NCBI RefSeq assembly: GCF_011927665.1 | Contig: NZ_JAATJA010000002.1 | Span: 992,001 to 1,056,000, forward strand | DNA: 64,000 nucleotides | DNA from: Desulfobaculum xiamenense | Lineage (GTDB): Bacteria; Desulfobacterota; Desulfovibrionia; Desulfovibrionales; Desulfovibrionaceae | Direction: 5' to 3' | Part shown: in pieces, positions 43,249-51,927 of the stretch | Layout of the letters: each line of letters begins with the position of its first letter | Position numbering within the stretch: position 1 is the first letter of the stretch | Made by a program: the position numbers and the translations under genes | Notes under the pieces: generated by a model | Told to the model about the DNA's origin: nothing | What the model saw: only the letters and a program-made list of their open reading frames with translations | Databases searched by the model: none

Positions 43249-43996
43249 CGCTTTTTTTCGGTATGACCGGCGCACTGGAGCGTCCTTGTGTGACGCTGTC
43301 TGTTCTCAGAGAGCCTGCCCACACGCTACGGTGGGTCGTTTGCAGCTTGCCATCTGTCGAGCTGGGAGGCATTCGCCTTTCCCATCAAACACCGGGGATT
43401 AGTGTCTTTTTCGACGCTTGTGATGGAATGAACAAGCAGGGCAATCACTAGCAAGCCCCCGATAAACTGTCAAGACGAAAGTGAATAATATCCCAAGCTG
43501 CGGTTCGATTGGCCAATGCCGCGCTCTTGCGGGCGAATTCGGGGCTTTGTGTCAAAGGGCGGCTTGGTCCTTGAAAATGCACAGAACCCTATACATTCAT
43601 TGAATTCTCATTGCAAGGGGTGTCGGTCGGGTGCGGCGGCGAACCGTGCGCGCCGTTGTCGGATTTTCCCTCTAATATGTATTGGGGGACGTGGATGGCG
43701 TTCGATCGTCGTGAAAGATTGCGCAATTCGCGTCCGGAATTGCCCTTGATCCATGCCTGAAGCCGCTTGGCGAAAAAAAAGGAAAAGCCTCGGGAACCGC
43801 CCAGTGGCTGGCCCTACGTGGGAATTGTCGAAAATGGGGCGTTAGGGGGTACTTGACATTTGCGCATTTTTTTCACAAACCCCAACGAACGGGCTTCATG
43901 CAAAGCTTTTTGACTGAGTTCGGCCGCCCTGCGCATCTGTGCGACACCCCTTTCTGGGCTGAAACAGGGCCGACCGCTGGAAAGGCTAAGGCTGAG

Positions 43997-44015
43997 TTTG
44001 TGAAATTTCAATCAA
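43997..44015 (+). promoter_or_regulatory. Rex-like palindromic site before sat
   Basis: TTTGTGAAATTTCAATCAA contains a perfect 10-bp palindrome TGAAATTTCA in a TTGTGAAA context. The redox repressor Rex is reported to control sat in Desulfovibrio vulgaris; this match is by eye only. It lies 23 bp before the sat start. Confidence 0.45.
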
Positions 44016-44038
44016 CAATAGGTAAAGGAGTCCACAAC

Positions 44039-45325
44039 ATGTCCAAGCTGTTGCCCCCTCATGGTGGAAAGGGCCTCGTCTGCTGCCTGCTGAAAGGTTC
44101 TGAGCTGGAAGCTGAAGTCAAGAAGGCCGAAGGCCTCAAGAAGATTGAAATCTCCAACCGCGTGAAGGGCGACCTCATCATGATGGGCATCGGCGGTTTC
44201 TCTCCGCTGAATGGCTTCATGGGCAAGGCCGACTGGAAGAGCGTCTGCGAGAAGATGATGCTGTCCGACGGCACCTTCTGGCCCGTACCTGTCGTTTGCG
44301 ACACCAATGACGAAGCCGTTGCCGCTGGCGACGAGATCGCTCTGGTCGGCAAGGACGGTATCGTCTACGCCACCATGAAGGTCGAAGAGAAGTACGAGCT
44401 TTCCCAGGACGAGAAGAAGTGGGAATGCGAGACCGTTTTCAAGGGTGAAGGCGAAGACTCCAAGCGCTTCTGGGATGTGGCTCTCGAAGACCATCCCGGC
44501 GTGAAAATGGTCATGGCTCAGGGCCGCTTCAACCTGGCCGGCCCGGTGAAGGTCCTCTCCGAGGGCACCTACCGTGACCGTTTCCCGGGCGTCTACCTGA
44601 CCCCCGCCGAGACCCGCGCCATGTTCGAGGAGCGTGGCTGGAGCCGCGTTGCCGCTCTGCAGCTGCGCAACCCCATGCACCGTTCCCACGAGTTCCTGGC
44701 CAAGATCGCCGTGGAAGTCTGCGACGGCGTGATCATCCACTCCCTCATCGGCAACCTGAAGCCCGGCGACATCCCGGCTGACGTGCGCATCAAGTGCATC
44801 CAGACCCTCATTGAGAAGTACTTCGTGAAGGAGAACATCATCAATGGCGGCTACCCGCTCGACATGCGCTACGCCGGTCCCCGCGAAGCCCTGCTGCACG
44901 CCACCTTCCGTCAGAACTACGGCGTCTCCCACATGATCATCGGTCGCGACCATGCCGGTGTGGGCGACTTCTACGGTCTGTTCGAGGCTCAGGAGATCTT
45001 TGATCGCATCCCCTACGCCACCTTCGAGGAAGCTTGCGCGGTGCCCGGAAAGGCTCTGCTCTGCAAGGCCATGAAGATCGACTGGACCTTCTACTGCTTC
45101 AAGTGCGACGGCATGGCCTCCCTGCGCACCTGCCCGCACACCAAGGAAGACCGCGTCATCCTGTCCGGCACCAAGCTGCGTAAGGCCCTTTCCGAGGGCG
45201 CCGTGGTTCCGGATCACTTCGGCCGTGACGAAGTCCTCGAGATCCTCCGCAGCTACTACGAGGGTCTGACCGAGAAGGTCGAGATCAAGATGCAGGGCGC
45301 CGCTTCCGGCGACCAGATGAAGTAG
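44039..45325 (+). CDS. sat: Sulfate adenylyltransferase (ATP sulfurylase), dissimilatory
   Basis: The 428-residue product activates sulfate with ATP to APS. It has the family blocks [16 protein letters not shown], the nucleotide-binding [17 protein letters not shown] near residue 210, [12 protein letters not shown], and a zinc-type cysteine set ([15 protein letters not shown]). The ATG at 44039 has an AAAGGAG site; the 62 codons upstream in frame lack family likeness and cover the regulatory region. It diverges from aprBA-qmo and ends in a strong terminator, so it is monocistronic. Confidence 0.97.
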   Translation: MSKLLPPHGGKGLVCCLLKGSELEAEVKKAEGLKKIEISNRVKGDLIMMGIGGFSPLNGFMGKADWKSVCEKMMLSDGTFWPVPVVCDTNDEAVAAGDEIALVGKDGIVYATMKVEEKYELSQDEKKWECETVFKGEGEDSKRFWDVALEDHPGVKMVMAQGRFNLAGPVKVLSEGTYRDRFPGVYLTPAETRAMFEERGWSRVAALQLRNPMHRSHEFLAKIAVEVCDGVIIHSLIGNLKPGDIPADVRIKCIQTLIEKYFVKENIINGGYPLDMRYAGPREALLHATFRQNYGVSHMIIGRDHAGVGDFYGLFEAQEIFDRIPYATFEEACAVPGKALLCKAMKIDWTFYCFKCDGMASLRTCPHTKEDRVILSGTKLRKALSEGAVVPDHFGRDEVLEILRSYYEGLTEKVEIKMQGAASGDQMK

Positions 45326-45354
45326 GATTCTACTCTCTGACTCTCTGCTCTCAC

Positions 45355-45384
45355 GGGGAGGCGCCTGCGGGCGCCTCCCTTTTT
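45355..45384 (+). terminator. Terminator after sat
   Basis: GGGAGGCGCC pairs perfectly with GGCGCCTCCC around TGCG, followed by five Ts. Confidence 0.95.
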
Positions 45385-45788
45385 CTGTAAGTCGCCGATG
45401 TGCGCCGGGCGCAAATCCTGCGGAGCGCTGTGGTCCCGGCCGCTCTGCGGTGCCCGTGGTGCCAGCGCAGGACGAACGATTCCCGCGTCTGGCGAATCGC
45501 ATTAGGAATTTGACGAGACTTGGCGCGCTCACAATTGGACATGGGCACTTCACGAAGTGCTGCGCGAGCGCGTATAGTGGCGCAGTCGCATGTCCGGTTT
45601 CGTTCACCTCCTGACCTGCGGCGTAAGGGCTGTCCATGCCCGGACTTTGCGCCATGGGGGCCGCGTCGGCCGGTGCCTTGAGCGTACCACAGGCGCTGTC
45701 CGGTCGTGTAGCGGTGTCGCGCGGCACTTGCCCACCGGGTGGAGTTAGGATACGTAGGTGGACTTCCTTTCTGCATACCGGAAAAAAT
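45385..45788 (+). promoter_or_regulatory. Control region of the chorismate mutase/EPSPS-like gene
   Basis: A candidate promoter is TTCACG (45549-45554) and TATAGT (45573-45578) with an 18-bp spacer. A perfect inverted repeat GCACTTC-AC-GAAGTGC (45545-45560) covers the -35 box, as an operator would. The predicted leader is about 205 bases long, and I see no clear attenuator in it. Confidence 0.5.
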
Positions 45789-47456
45789 ATGAACGAAAAA
45801 AAGTACGACAAGAAATTCTCCAGACGTGACGGCGAAAGCCGCGAGGCTCGCCCCGCCGCGCGGGACCAGTGGTCTATTACAGAGGAACTGGTGGACATCG
45901 ACCGCCAGCTGACGCGCATTCTGGCCCGGCGCACGACGCTTTTGGCCAAGGCGGCAGGGTCGCGCAAGCGCAAGGGCAAGTCCCTTGTGGACCCCAGTCA
46001 GGAAAAATCCATGCGCGCGGTGTGGGAGGAACTGGTCAAGCGCCAGGGCTTCGACGCCACGACCGTCCGCAAGCTCTTCAACCTTTCCAACGGGCTCGCC
46101 TACGGTTACGCGCAGGCGGACGAGCAAGGCGAGAAGGCGTTTATCATGCGCCCCCGCCGCGAGACGCTCTCCCTCGACATGCCCGGTCCGCGCGCCCTTG
46201 TGGAAACCCGCATGTGGGCTGCGCTCGCCGCGGCCGCTGGCGTCGAGTGTACGCTTGAGCCGGTCGTGCTCAACGATCCCATCGTCGAACTGGTCAAGGC
46301 GCTCAATCAGGCTGGCGCGTCCATCTCTCGCGAGAAGGGCGTGGTCCGCTGCACTGGTGCCGTTCCGGACTTTTCCGGAAAGACCGTGTTCGCTGGCAGC
46401 GATGAGCTGAATTTTTACATGATGCTGGCCATGGCCATGCCCGAGCCGGGCATCTCCATGTTCTCGGGCGGTACGCCGCTCAAGGTCATGGATCTGCGCC
46501 CGGTCATTCACGTCCTGTCCGGACTGGGCATTCGCCTGACCACGCTTGAGCCGCAGTCCAACGGTGTGCCCGTACGCATGGAGAGCGGTGGCATGACCAC
46601 CAATCGCTTCCGCGTGCCCGAAGGGTTCCCCGCCGAGGCGGCCGCAGCCATGGCCCTCTTCGGTCCCACCTTCCCCGATGGCATTGAGTTCACCTGGGGT
46701 TCCGACTGGAACGATGGCGGGTTGCTTGGTCGTGTGGCGGCTGTGCTCAAGGAGTGTGGCATTCCCTGCACGCTGACTGAGGACTCGTTCTCCGTTGCCC
46801 GCGCCCGCTACGCAATGCCCAAGGCACCCCGGCTGGCCCTTGATCCCATGCTCTGCACGACGCTTCTCGCCGCCCCGCATTTTGGCAGCGGCAAGGTGCG
46901 CCTTGCGGGCGTCTGGCCCGCCGACAACGCTGTGGCCATGGCCGCCGTTGAGCTTCTCAAGGCTCTTGGCATGCGTGTCGAGGTCGGCAAGGATGCCATC
47001 GTCAGCGAGCTTGGCGAGCGTCCCGAACAGCTTGATCTCGACGTGACTGTCTGCCCGCGCTTCGCGCCCCTGGCGCTTGCCGCCGGTTTCGCGTCCCGCT
47101 CCGGCGCACGCGTGGCCGTGGGCGAGGGCTTCGACTCCGCCGCTGCCATGGAGCTTGGCGAACGTCTTGGCCGCTTTGTGCGTGTCAGCCCCGACAAGCT
47201 CGTCGTGGCGGCCGCTCCTCGCGGCAGCATGTGGGAAGAGGGTGCGTCGTGGGTCAGCCCCGCTCCGGAGTGGAGCCTCGGGCTTGCTCTCGCGTCGTAT
47301 GCCGCCCCCGGCATCGTGCTGGCCAACCCCGGCGATCTCGCCGCGCTGTGGCCGGAGTTCTGGCAGCTTTTCGTCAATGGTTTCACACCGAAAATCGAGA
47401 AGAAGGAACCCGATGACGATGGAGACAAGAAAGGACGACGTGTCCGTATCGGATGA
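45789..47456 (+). CDS. Chorismate mutase-like / EPSP synthase-like fusion
   Basis: The 555-residue product has an AroQ-like helical N-terminus at about 28-100 (ELVDIDRQLTRILARRTTLLAKAAG, then DPSQEKSMRAVWEEL) joined to an EPSP-synthase-like two-lobed domain (RETLSLDMPGPRALVETRM, FSGGTPLKVMDLRPVIHVLSGLG, RFRVPEGFPAEAAAAMALFG). The catalytic GNAGTAxR motif of true EPSP synthases is not recognisable; the matching place reads GSDELNFYM. So the shikimate role is uncertain, although aroA-like genes of this type occur in Desulfovibrio. The start at 45789 follows a weak ribosome site. Confidence 0.7.
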   Translation: MNEKKYDKKFSRRDGESREARPAARDQWSITEELVDIDRQLTRILARRTTLLAKAAGSRKRKGKSLVDPSQEKSMRAVWEELVKRQGFDATTVRKLFNLSNGLAYGYAQADEQGEKAFIMRPRRETLSLDMPGPRALVETRMWAALAAAAGVECTLEPVVLNDPIVELVKALNQAGASISREKGVVRCTGAVPDFSGKTVFAGSDELNFYMMLAMAMPEPGISMFSGGTPLKVMDLRPVIHVLSGLGIRLTTLEPQSNGVPVRMESGGMTTNRFRVPEGFPAEAAAAMALFGPTFPDGIEFTWGSDWNDGGLLGRVAAVLKECGIPCTLTEDSFSVARARYAMPKAPRLALDPMLCTTLLAAPHFGSGKVRLAGVWPADNAVAMAAVELLKALGMRVEVGKDAIVSELGERPEQLDLDVTVCPRFAPLALAAGFASRSGARVAVGEGFDSAAAMELGERLGRFVRVSPDKLVVAAAPRGSMWEEGASWVSPAPEWSLGLALASYAAPGIVLANPGDLAALWPEFWQLFVNGFTPKIEKKEPDDDGDKKGRRVRIG

Positions 47457-47688
47457 CATCGAAACCCTTTCCCGCGAATTCGAGGAGTTCAAGCTCCAGA
47501 AGGAAGCGGCGGAGGCTCAGGTGAAAAATCTCCGCAACGCTGAAGACCCCAAAAATGGGGTCTTCTATGCGCAGGAGATTTTTCACCTTCAGCAGGACAA
47601 GCTCCGACTCGACACGGAAATGGAAATCCGCAGGCGGCGTATGAACCGCCTGCGCATGGCCGAGGCTGACAACGGTTTCCTGTTCTAG
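47413..47688 (+). CDS. Small coiled-coil protein containing a nested palindrome
   Basis: The 91-residue product starts at an ATG with an AAGGA site, 44 bp inside the end of the previous gene. It is almost all charged helix (IETLSREFEEFKLQKEAAEA, LQQDKLRLDTEMEIRRRR), a likely coiled coil. Residues 37-58 are encoded by a 68-bp nested palindrome, so the minus strand of this stretch encodes a similar peptide. No family is recognised. Translational coupling to the upstream gene suggests they are used together. Confidence 0.75.
   Translation: MTMETRKDDVSVSDDIETLSREFEEFKLQKEAAEAQVKNLRNAEDPKNGVFYAQEIFHLQQDKLRLDTEMEIRRRRMNRLRMAEADNGFLF
47520..47587. repeat. Nested perfect inverted repeats inside a coding sequence
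   Basis: Outer 14-bp arms GGTGAAAAATCTCC (47520-47533) and its complement (47574-47587) enclose inner 9-bp arms GAAGACCCC (47542-47550) and its complement (47557-47565) with a 6-base loop. All pairs are perfect. Confidence 0.95.
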
Positions 47689-47702
47689 GATTCTGCACTT
47701 CA

Positions 47703-47722
47703 GGCGGCCCTGCGGGGCCGCC
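47703..47722 (+). other. Short GC hairpin before the aconitase gene
   Basis: GGCGGCCC pairs with GGGCCGCC across a 3-4 base loop, 15 bp after the coiled-coil gene. No T tract follows, so it is more likely an mRNA hairpin than a terminator. Confidence 0.5.
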
Positions 47723-47742
47723 ACAGCCCGAGAGGATTACGC

Positions 47743-49668
47743 ATGCCCCTGAACCTGACCCAGAAGATCATCGACGCCCACAGACTGAGCGGGGACATGG
47801 TCCCCGGCGCGGAAGTGGGCCTGCGCATCGACCAGACGCTGACACAGGACGCCACGGGTACCATGGCCCATCTCCAGTTCGAGGCCATGGGACTCGACAG
47901 GGTGCAGACAGAGCTTTCCGTGAGCTATGTCGACCACAACACCTTGCAGATGGGTTTTCGCAATCCGGATGACCATCGCTATCTGCGCACCGTCGCGGCA
48001 AGGTATGGCATCGTGTTTTCCCCTGCGGGCACAGGCATCTGCCACCAGCTTCATCTCGAAAACTTCGCCGTTCCCGGCAAGACGCTCATCGGCTCGGACA
48101 GCCACACCCCCACCGCGGGCGGTCTGGGCTGTCTGGCCATGGGCGCGGGCGGCCTCTCCGTCGCGCTGGCCATGGCTGGCGAACCCTACTTCATCTCCAT
48201 GCCCCGCGTTGTCCGTGTGCATCTCACCGGCGAACTGCGCGGCTGGGCCACCGCCAAGGACGTCATCCTCCACCTGCTCGGCCTTTTGAGCGTGAAGGGC
48301 GGCGTGGGACGCGTGATGGAATACTGCGGTCCCGGCGTGGCTACACTCTCGGTTCCTGAGCGCGCAACGATCACCAATATGGGCGCGGAGCTTGGCGCGA
48401 CCACGTCCATCTTCCCCAGCGACGAGCGCACCCGCGAATTCCTCGCCGCCATGGGACGCGAGGGCGACTGGACGCCGCTTTCCGCCGATGCCGACGCCGT
48501 CTACGACGAGACCGTCGAGATCGACCTGTCGAGCCTCGAACCGCTGGCCGCCCAGCCGCACATGCCCGACCGGGTGATTCCCGTGCGCGAGCTGGCCGGG
48601 TTGAAGGTCGATCAGGCCGCCATCGGCTCCTGCACCAACTCGTCCTATGCCGACCTCAAGACCGTTGCGCGGATGCTCGATGGCCGTCAGGTGAGCCGCA
48701 CCACCGACCTCATGATTTCTCCCGGCTCCAAGCAGGTTCTGACCATGCTTGCCGCCGAGGGCCTCGTCTCCCCGCTCATTTCCGCAGGCGCGCGTCTTCT
48801 CGAATGCACCTGCGGTCCGTGCATCGGCATGGGCGGTTCGCCCGTGAGCGGCGGCGTGTCTGCCCGCACCTTCAATCGCAATTTCGAAGGCCGCAGCGGC
48901 ACGCAGGATGCCAAGGTCTACCTCGTCAGCCCGCAGACCGCGGCCATGGCCGCACTGAACGGCGAGTTCACCGATCCCGCCACGTGGGGCGATGCTCCCG
49001 AAAAGCCCGTGCTGCCCGAGAGGACGCCGGACATTCGCCATCTGTTCATCTTCCCGCCCGCAGATGGGCGCGGCATGGACATCCAGCGCGGACCGAATAT
49101 CGTGCCGCTGGAGCAGTTTCCCGCATTGGCCGAGACCATCGAGACCGGCGTGCGGCTCAAGGTCGGCGACGACATCACCACGGACCACATCCTGCCCGCC
49201 GGTGCCCAGATCACCGCGCTGCGCTCCAACATCCCCGCCATCAGCGAGTATATTTTCTCGCGAGTGGACGCGGGATTCGTTTCGCGCATCCGCGAGGCCG
49301 GGCACGGCGTCATCGTCGGCGGCGAGAACTACGGTCAGGGCTCCAGCCGCGAGCATGCGGCCCTTGGCCCGCGCCACCTCGGCGTGCGCGCGGTCATCGT
49401 GAAGTCCCTTGCCCGCATCCATCGCGCCAACCTCGTCAATTTCGGCATTCTGCCGCTGATTTTCGCCGACAAGGACGACTATGAGCGCATCGCCGAAGGT
49501 GACTCCATTGTCATCGACACGCACCTCATCACCCCCGGCGGTATGTTCGAAGTGCTTGTCAACGGCGAGGAAAGCATTAAAGTTACAAATGATTTGACGG
49601 AAAAAGAGCTGGCTATTATTCAGGCAGGCGGCCTGTTGAACTCCGTTCGCCAGTCCCTTGGACGCTAA
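47743..49668 (+). CDS. acn: Aconitate hydratase
   Basis: The 641-residue product isomerises citrate to isocitrate. The three Fe-S cysteines lie in GSCTNSS and in CTCGPCIGMGG; the His/Asp region is GSDSHTPTAGGLG, and the C-terminal swivel domain has GGENYGQGSSREHAAL. The length matches the short mitochondrial-type or archaeal-like bacterial aconitases, not AcnA or AcnB of E. coli (about 890 and 865). An AGAGGA site precedes the ATG. PpiD follows 30 bp on. Confidence 0.96.
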   Translation: MPLNLTQKIIDAHRLSGDMVPGAEVGLRIDQTLTQDATGTMAHLQFEAMGLDRVQTELSVSYVDHNTLQMGFRNPDDHRYLRTVAARYGIVFSPAGTGICHQLHLENFAVPGKTLIGSDSHTPTAGGLGCLAMGAGGLSVALAMAGEPYFISMPRVVRVHLTGELRGWATAKDVILHLLGLLSVKGGVGRVMEYCGPGVATLSVPERATITNMGAELGATTSIFPSDERTREFLAAMGREGDWTPLSADADAVYDETVEIDLSSLEPLAAQPHMPDRVIPVRELAGLKVDQAAIGSCTNSSYADLKTVARMLDGRQVSRTTDLMISPGSKQVLTMLAAEGLVSPLISAGARLLECTCGPCIGMGGSPVSGGVSARTFNRNFEGRSGTQDAKVYLVSPQTAAMAALNGEFTDPATWGDAPEKPVLPERTPDIRHLFIFPPADGRGMDIQRGPNIVPLEQFPALAETIETGVRLKVGDDITTDHILPAGAQITALRSNIPAISEYIFSRVDAGFVSRIREAGHGVIVGGENYGQGSSREHAALGPRHLGVRAVIVKSLARIHRANLVNFGILPLIFADKDDYERIAEGDSIVIDTHLITPGGMFEVLVNGEESIKVTNDLTEKELAIIQAGGLLNSVRQSLGR

Positions 49669-49698
49669 CGCAATACACTTCGACTACCGGGAGAATCT

Positions 49699-51606
49699 AT
49701 GCTCGACGGAATGCGACAGCATGCCAGTTCCTGGATCGTGAAGATCCTGTTCGGCATCATCATTGTTGTCTTCGTCTTCGCCTTTGGCTCGGGTACCCTG
49801 AGCAACCGCGCGAATGGCGGTGCCGTTCTCGCCTACGTGAACGAGTCCCCCATCCTCATCAAGGACTTCGAGATGGCCTATCAGAGGGCCGTCGAGGCCC
49901 TGCGCCGTCAGAATCCCGGCATCTCCAGCGATGACCTTGCCAGCGCCGGATTCAAGAATCAGGTGCTTAACCGCATGATCAACGACTCGCTCCTCACTGC
50001 CGAGGCCGACAGGCTCGGCGTCACTGTGAGCAAGGACGAGATCCGTGCCCGCATCCTTGAAATCGAGGCCTTCCGCAACAAGGACAACGCCTTCGATACC
50101 CTGGTCTATCAGGCCGTTCTGCGCGGTAGCCACCTGCAGCCCGCCGAGTTTGAGGCTGACATGGCCGAGCAGATCCGTAGCGAGAAGCTGCGCAAGCACC
50201 TGAACCTCTCGGTCACCGTCACCGAAGAGGAAGCCTACGACATGTTCCGCTTCGCCGCCGAGCAGGCCCGCATTGAGTACTTGCTCTTCGGCTGGAAGGA
50301 CTTCGCCGATCAGGTGACCCCGGCCGACGCCGACATCGAGAACTTCTACAAGACCAACGAGGCGAACTTCCGCCGTCCCGCTACTGCGGACTTCGCCACC
50401 CTCACCTTCACCCCCCGCGCCCTTGCCGCCCGTCAGGACGTCACCGCCGAGGAGATGAAGGTCTACTACGACGCCAACATGTCGCAGTTCGAGCAGCCCG
50501 AGATGGTTTCCGCTCGCCACATCCTCATCAAGGTGGCCCCCGGCGCTTCCGCTGCCGAGGTTGAAACCGCCCGCAAGAAGCTTCTCGACATTCAGGGCCG
50601 TTTGTCCAAGGGCGAATCCTTCGCCCAGCTTGCCGAAAAGTATTCCGAGGGCCCCAGCTCCGTGCGCGGTGGCGACCTCGGCTGGTTCCCCCGTGGCGCC
50701 ATGGTCGAGCCTTTCGAGAAGGCCGCCTTCGCCCTTGAGGCTGGTCACGTTTCCGCCCCCGTGCGTACCGACTTCGGTTGGCATCTCATCCGCGTGGACG
50801 AGAAGCGCGCCGCTGGCGTCAAGACCTTCGACGAGGCCCGTGAGGAGATTCGTTCCCTCATCGCCGAGGAGAAGGCTTCCGAGCGCATTTCCGACGTTCT
50901 CGATCAGGCCCTCGAACAGATTCTCGCCGGTGACAAGATCGACAAGATCGCTGCCGATGCTGGTCTGACCGCTGTCCAGACCGGTCCCATGACCAAGGAT
51001 ATGCTCGCTTCCCGCCTCGGCGTGAGCGAAGAGGACGCCGACAGGCTCTTCTCCACCTCCCTTGGCACCGGAACCGACACTCCCGTCAGCGTCGATCAGG
51101 GCTACATGATCGCCTTCAAGGTCGCTGAGACCGAGGCGACCATCGCTCCTCTCGACGAGGTGCGCGAGCAGATCGTCGAGGCTCTCAAGCGTCAGGGCGC
51201 TACCGCCCTCGCGCAGGGCAAGGCCGATGCCGTGCTCGCCGAGCTTCGCGATGCCGACAAGGCCAAGGCCGCCATGGCCGAATACGGCAAGTCCATGGAG
51301 AAGAGCGCCGAGTTCGGCCGTCAGGGCTTCATCCCCGGACTGGGCATGAATCCCGGACTGGTCGAGGCCGCTTTCCTGACCGAAGTCAGCAACTGGCTGC
51401 CCCAGTCCTACACCGTCGGCGAAGGCGTCGTCATCGCCCGTATGGTCGAGCGCGTCATGCCTTCCGACAAGCTCTGGAATACCCAGAAGGACTACGTCCT
51501 CGACGCCCTTACCCGGACCAAGGAAAACGAAATGTTCCAGGCTTTCCTGAAGTCCCTGCGCGACAAGGCCGAGATTCGCGTCGCTGATAGCCGCGTTCTC
51601 GAATAG
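49699..51606 (+). CDS. ppiD: Membrane-anchored peptidyl-prolyl isomerase, PpiD-like
   Basis: The 635-residue product has one N-terminal membrane anchor (about 13-33, WIVKILFGIIIVVFVFAFG), a SurA-type N-terminal chaperone region, and a parvulin rotamase domain at about 270-365 (SARHILIKVAPG, GGDLGWFPRGAMVEPFEKAAF). A second parvulin-like helical part follows. PpiD sits at the inner membrane and helps newly exported proteins fold. GGGAGA precedes the ATG. It ends at a strong terminator and is probably co-transcribed with aconitase. Confidence 0.93.
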   Translation: MLDGMRQHASSWIVKILFGIIIVVFVFAFGSGTLSNRANGGAVLAYVNESPILIKDFEMAYQRAVEALRRQNPGISSDDLASAGFKNQVLNRMINDSLLTAEADRLGVTVSKDEIRARILEIEAFRNKDNAFDTLVYQAVLRGSHLQPAEFEADMAEQIRSEKLRKHLNLSVTVTEEEAYDMFRFAAEQARIEYLLFGWKDFADQVTPADADIENFYKTNEANFRRPATADFATLTFTPRALAARQDVTAEEMKVYYDANMSQFEQPEMVSARHILIKVAPGASAAEVETARKKLLDIQGRLSKGESFAQLAEKYSEGPSSVRGGDLGWFPRGAMVEPFEKAAFALEAGHVSAPVRTDFGWHLIRVDEKRAAGVKTFDEAREEIRSLIAEEKASERISDVLDQALEQILAGDKIDKIAADAGLTAVQTGPMTKDMLASRLGVSEEDADRLFSTSLGTGTDTPVSVDQGYMIAFKVAETEATIAPLDEVREQIVEALKRQGATALAQGKADAVLAELRDADKAKAAMAEYGKSMEKSAEFGRQGFIPGLGMNPGLVEAAFLTEVSNWLPQSYTVGEGVVIARMVERVMPSDKLWNTQKDYVLDALTRTKENEMFQAFLKSLRDKAEIRVADSRVLE

Positions 51607-51632
51607 CCCCATCGCCATATCGAGCCATCATC

Positions 51633-51665
51633 AAGCCCGCCGGAGTCCCTCCGGCGGGCTTTTTT
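51633..51665 (+). terminator. Terminator after ppiD
   Basis: AAGCCCGCCGGA pairs with TCCGGCGGGCTT around a 5-base loop and is followed by six Ts. Confidence 0.95.
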
Positions 51666-51699
51666 GTGGGCGTCAGTTGTGTCCTGCCGTATCGCGTGG

Positions 51700-51924
51700 G
51701 CGCTGTGGCTGGGCCGTATCGTTCTTTGACGGGTGCAAGCCGTAGGCTCCGCCGGCCAAGGGGCCGCTGGCCCCCTGGACCCCCGATATGCGATGGGCGT
51801 GGGTGCCCTTGGCGGGGCGTGCGGCTTATAGGGACGAAGCCCTAGTGAGGATTGTCAAGGGGGTCACCCCCTTGACCGGGTCCGGGCAGAGCCCGGCCGC
51901 CGGAGGCTGTGCTCCGCGCAGCGG
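51700..51924 (+). repeat. Intergenic repeat element, copy F
   Basis: This copy has H2 as CAAGGGGG-TCA-CCCCCTTG and H3 as CCGGGC-AGA-GCCCGG, both compensated variants of the stems in other copies. Its end reads GGCCGCCGGAGGC where copies A-E have GGTCGCCGAAGGC. It is followed directly by copy G. Confidence 0.9.
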
Positions 51925-51927
51925 CGA

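Larger units (their letters stand above)
43148..44038. promoter_or_regulatory. 891-bp divergent control region of aprB and sat
   Basis: No gene is supported here. On the minus side there is a TTGACA at 43473-43468 (weak -10, TAGTGA, 17 bp on) and a terminator-like hairpin about 90 bases before aprB. On the plus side there is a TTGACA at 43853 and a palindromic TTTGTGAAATTTCAATCAA at 43997-44015 before sat. The rest is AT-richer than the coding parts. Confidence 0.6.

Noticed and set aside
43229-43260. The leader hairpin as a plus-strand terminator
   Set aside because: A run of seven Ts follows on the plus strand, but the stem has an A-C mismatch there and no plus-strand gene lies upstream. 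The aprBA sense is better paired.
43190-43372. A 60-codon minus-strand frame in the aprBA leader as a leader peptide
   Set aside because: It runs through the terminator-like hairpin and has no run of regulatory codons. An AAAGG precedes the ATG, but nothing else supports it.
44012-45979. A 655-codon minus-strand frame across sat
   Set aside because: It is antisense to sat, crosses the sat terminator and has no recognisable domain.
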